From contig JAEWLO010000016.1 in NCBI GenBank assembly GCA_023457475.1, positions 1-9,152 on the forward strand: a stretch of 9,152 nucleotides of DNA. The letters run 5' to 3'. Below, in pieces: positions 7,966 through 9,152 of the stretch. The notes beneath the pieces are model-generated. The model was not told the origin of the DNA. It ran no database searches and saw nothing but the letters and a program-made list of their open reading frames with translations. Source of the stretch: Pseudomonadota bacterium. Its GTDB lineage: Bacteria; Pseudomonadota; Gammaproteobacteria; Xanthomonadales; Xanthomonadaceae. Position 1 is the stretch's first letter. Each line of letters begins with the position of its first letter. A program made the position numbers and the translations under genes.

Positions 7966-9152
7966 GCGCGGCGGCGGCCGATGTGACCGCGTCCAACGCA
8001 GGCCCGGTCGGCCTGAGCGAGGCGCAGAGCGGTCTGTGGTATGCACAGCGGCTGGCACCGGCACCGGCCGCCTTCAACACCGCCCATGTGGTGTGGTTCG
8101 AGGGGACACTGGCCATCGAGCGCTTCGTGCACGCGGCCGACCAGGCCGTGGGCGAAGCCGACGCCTTGGCGCTGCGGTTCGGCGAAGGCGCCGACGGCGT
8201 GCCCTTCCAGTGGGTCGACCCCGCGCATCGCCCGCACCTGCAGGTGGTGGATCTGTCCCTGCTGCCGGATCCCGTGGCCGCCGCGCGCGCCGCCATGGAC
8301 CGTGACCGGCTGACGGCGGTGGACCCGATGCGCGACCGCATCGCCCAGCAGCGGCTTTATGTGCTCGGCCCGCAGTCGTACGCGTGGTACCTGCGTGTGC
8401 ACCACCTGGGCATCGACGGTTATGGCATGTCGCTGCTGGGAGAACGCATCTGCGCGCTCTACGCGGGCGAGGCGTCGCAGGCGGTTCTGCATGCCTGGCC
8501 TGCGGTCTTGAGTGAGGATCAGGCCTATCGGCACAGTGATCGTCGCCGGTCCGACGCCGAGGGATGGCGGGAACAGCTGCAGGGGGCCGCGCCGGGCGAG
8601 GGGCTGTGCGGACGGCAGGCCACGGCCGCAGCTGATGCCCTGCGTGCGACGTGGCCGGTCGAACCGGACCTGTGTGCGGCACTGCAGGCCGGTGCCCTGC
8701 AGTGGGGCCAACCCTGGCCGGACCTGCTGACGGGTCTCACTGCCGCATACTGCCGGCGATATGCCGCTCAGGACGAAGTGCTGCTGGGCATTCCCTACAT
8801 GGGCCGGCTGGGCAGCGCGTCGGCGCGGGTGCCAGCCATGGTGATGAACGTGCTGCCCCTGCGGGTGCGCGAGGATCCCGAGGCCACCGTGGCGGACTGG
8901 CTGACCGACACCGCCCGGATCCTGGTGCGCAGCCGTCGGCGGGGCCGCTACCGCGGCGAACAGCTGCGCCGTGATCTGGGCTGGCTCGGCCCGGCCCAGC
9001 AGTTGCATGGGCCGCTGGTGAACGTGCAGCCGTTCTACCGCCCGTTGCCGTGGCCTGCTGTCGCCGCCGCGCTGGAGATTCTCGGCACGGGGCCGGTGGA
9101 CGACATCACCTTCGGCTTCCGGGGGGACGCGACGAACGGCCTGCAGCTGGAG
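7962..9152 (+). CDS. entF: Siderophore non-ribosomal peptide synthetase, N-terminal condensation domain (partial)
   Basis: 397 codons are present and open at the right edge. The start MSAAAADVTASNAGPVGLSE leads into a condensation domain like that of EntF: SEAQSGLWYAQRL (C1 motif, about 19-31), ADALALRF (C2, about 67-74), the catalytic HHLGIDG at 147-153 (C3, HHxxxDG, second histidine H148), and GIPYMGRLG then VMNVLPLRV (C4/C5, about 276-302). ATGPVND in E. coli EntF is matched by GTGPVDD near residue 376. The domain would accept DHB from the aryl carrier and form the amide with the amino acid (serine in EntF) held on the later carrier domain. The adenylation, carrier and thioesterase domains expected for a ~1300-residue EntF lie outside the window. 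The ATG at 7962 overlaps the carrier stop codon, and AGGAA lies 11 nt upstream. The amino-acid specificity cannot be read here. Confidence 0.92.
   Translation, partial: MSAAAADVTASNAGPVGLSEAQSGLWYAQRLAPAPAAFNTAHVVWFEGTLAIERFVHAADQAVGEADALALRFGEGADGVPFQWVDPAHRPHLQVVDLSLLPDPVAAARAAMDRDRLTAVDPMRDRIAQQRLYVLGPQSYAWYLRVHHLGIDGYGMSLLGERICALYAGEASQAVLHAWPAVLSEDQAYRHSDRRRSDAEGWREQLQGAAPGEGLCGRQATAAADALRATWPVEPDLCAALQAGALQWGQPWPDLLTGLTAAYCRRYAAQDEVLLGIPYMGRLGSASARVPAMVMNVLPLRVREDPEATVADWLTDTARILVRSRRRGRYRGEQLRRDLGWLGPAQQLHGPLVNVQPFYRPLPWPAVAAALEILGTGPVDDITFGFRGDATNGLQLE

Noticed and set aside
7590..9008. A long minus-strand open frame across entB', entF and the end of entB
   Set aside because: It is antisense to three genes with clear family motifs and overlapping starts, and shows no recognisable domain.

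Overview
The window is GC-rich DNA (rough estimate in the high 60s percent) with tightly packed genes. It most resembles a Stenotrophomonas, probably of the S. maltophilia group. Three things suggest this: two short GTAG-plus-hairpin palindromes of the SMAG/REP type known from that species, a siderophore operon in the order known there (entC-entE-entB-entB'-entF, with EntB split in two), and the protein sequences in general. No database search was possible, so the genus is an inference.

Left half, minus strand. Reading from the middle of the window leftwards: an orphan paralogue of the F1 ATP synthase epsilon subunit (2325-2771), a DASS/CitT-type dicarboxylate or tricarboxylate transporter (764-2269), and the start of nrdA, the class I ribonucleotide reductase large subunit (1-455, running off the left edge). 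The epsilon-like gene and the transporter are 55 bp apart and may be co-transcribed. The transporter is bracketed by two SMAG-like hairpins in the same orientation. The 308-bp gap between the transporter and nrdA holds one of these hairpins, a good sigma-70-type promoter pointing at nrdA, two NrdR-box-like palindromes around that promoter, and a long nrdA leader of about 180 nt.

Right half, plus strand. A Fur-box-like palindrome (2917-2935) in the divergent intergenic region precedes a tightly coupled siderophore operon: an MFS exporter-like gene, entC (isochorismate synthase), entE (2,3-dihydroxybenzoate-AMP ligase), a stand-alone isochorismatase (entB), a stand-alone aryl carrier protein (entB'), and the start of entF, an NRPS whose N-terminal condensation domain fills the rest of the window. 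Every junction in this operon overlaps (ATGA or TGATG).

How the genes work together: chorismate is converted by EntC to isochorismate. EntB hydrolyses this to 2,3-dihydro-2,3-dihydroxybenzoate, and EntA (not in the window, expected downstream) oxidises it to 2,3-dihydroxybenzoate (DHB). EntE adenylates DHB and loads it on the free carrier protein. The EntF condensation domain then joins it to an amino acid, serine in enterobactin-type systems. The MFS protein probably exports the siderophore or an intermediate. Expression should rise when iron is scarce and Fur leaves its site. No wholly new system is evident; the less usual points are the orphan epsilon subunit, the split EntB, and the SMAG and NrdR arrangements.
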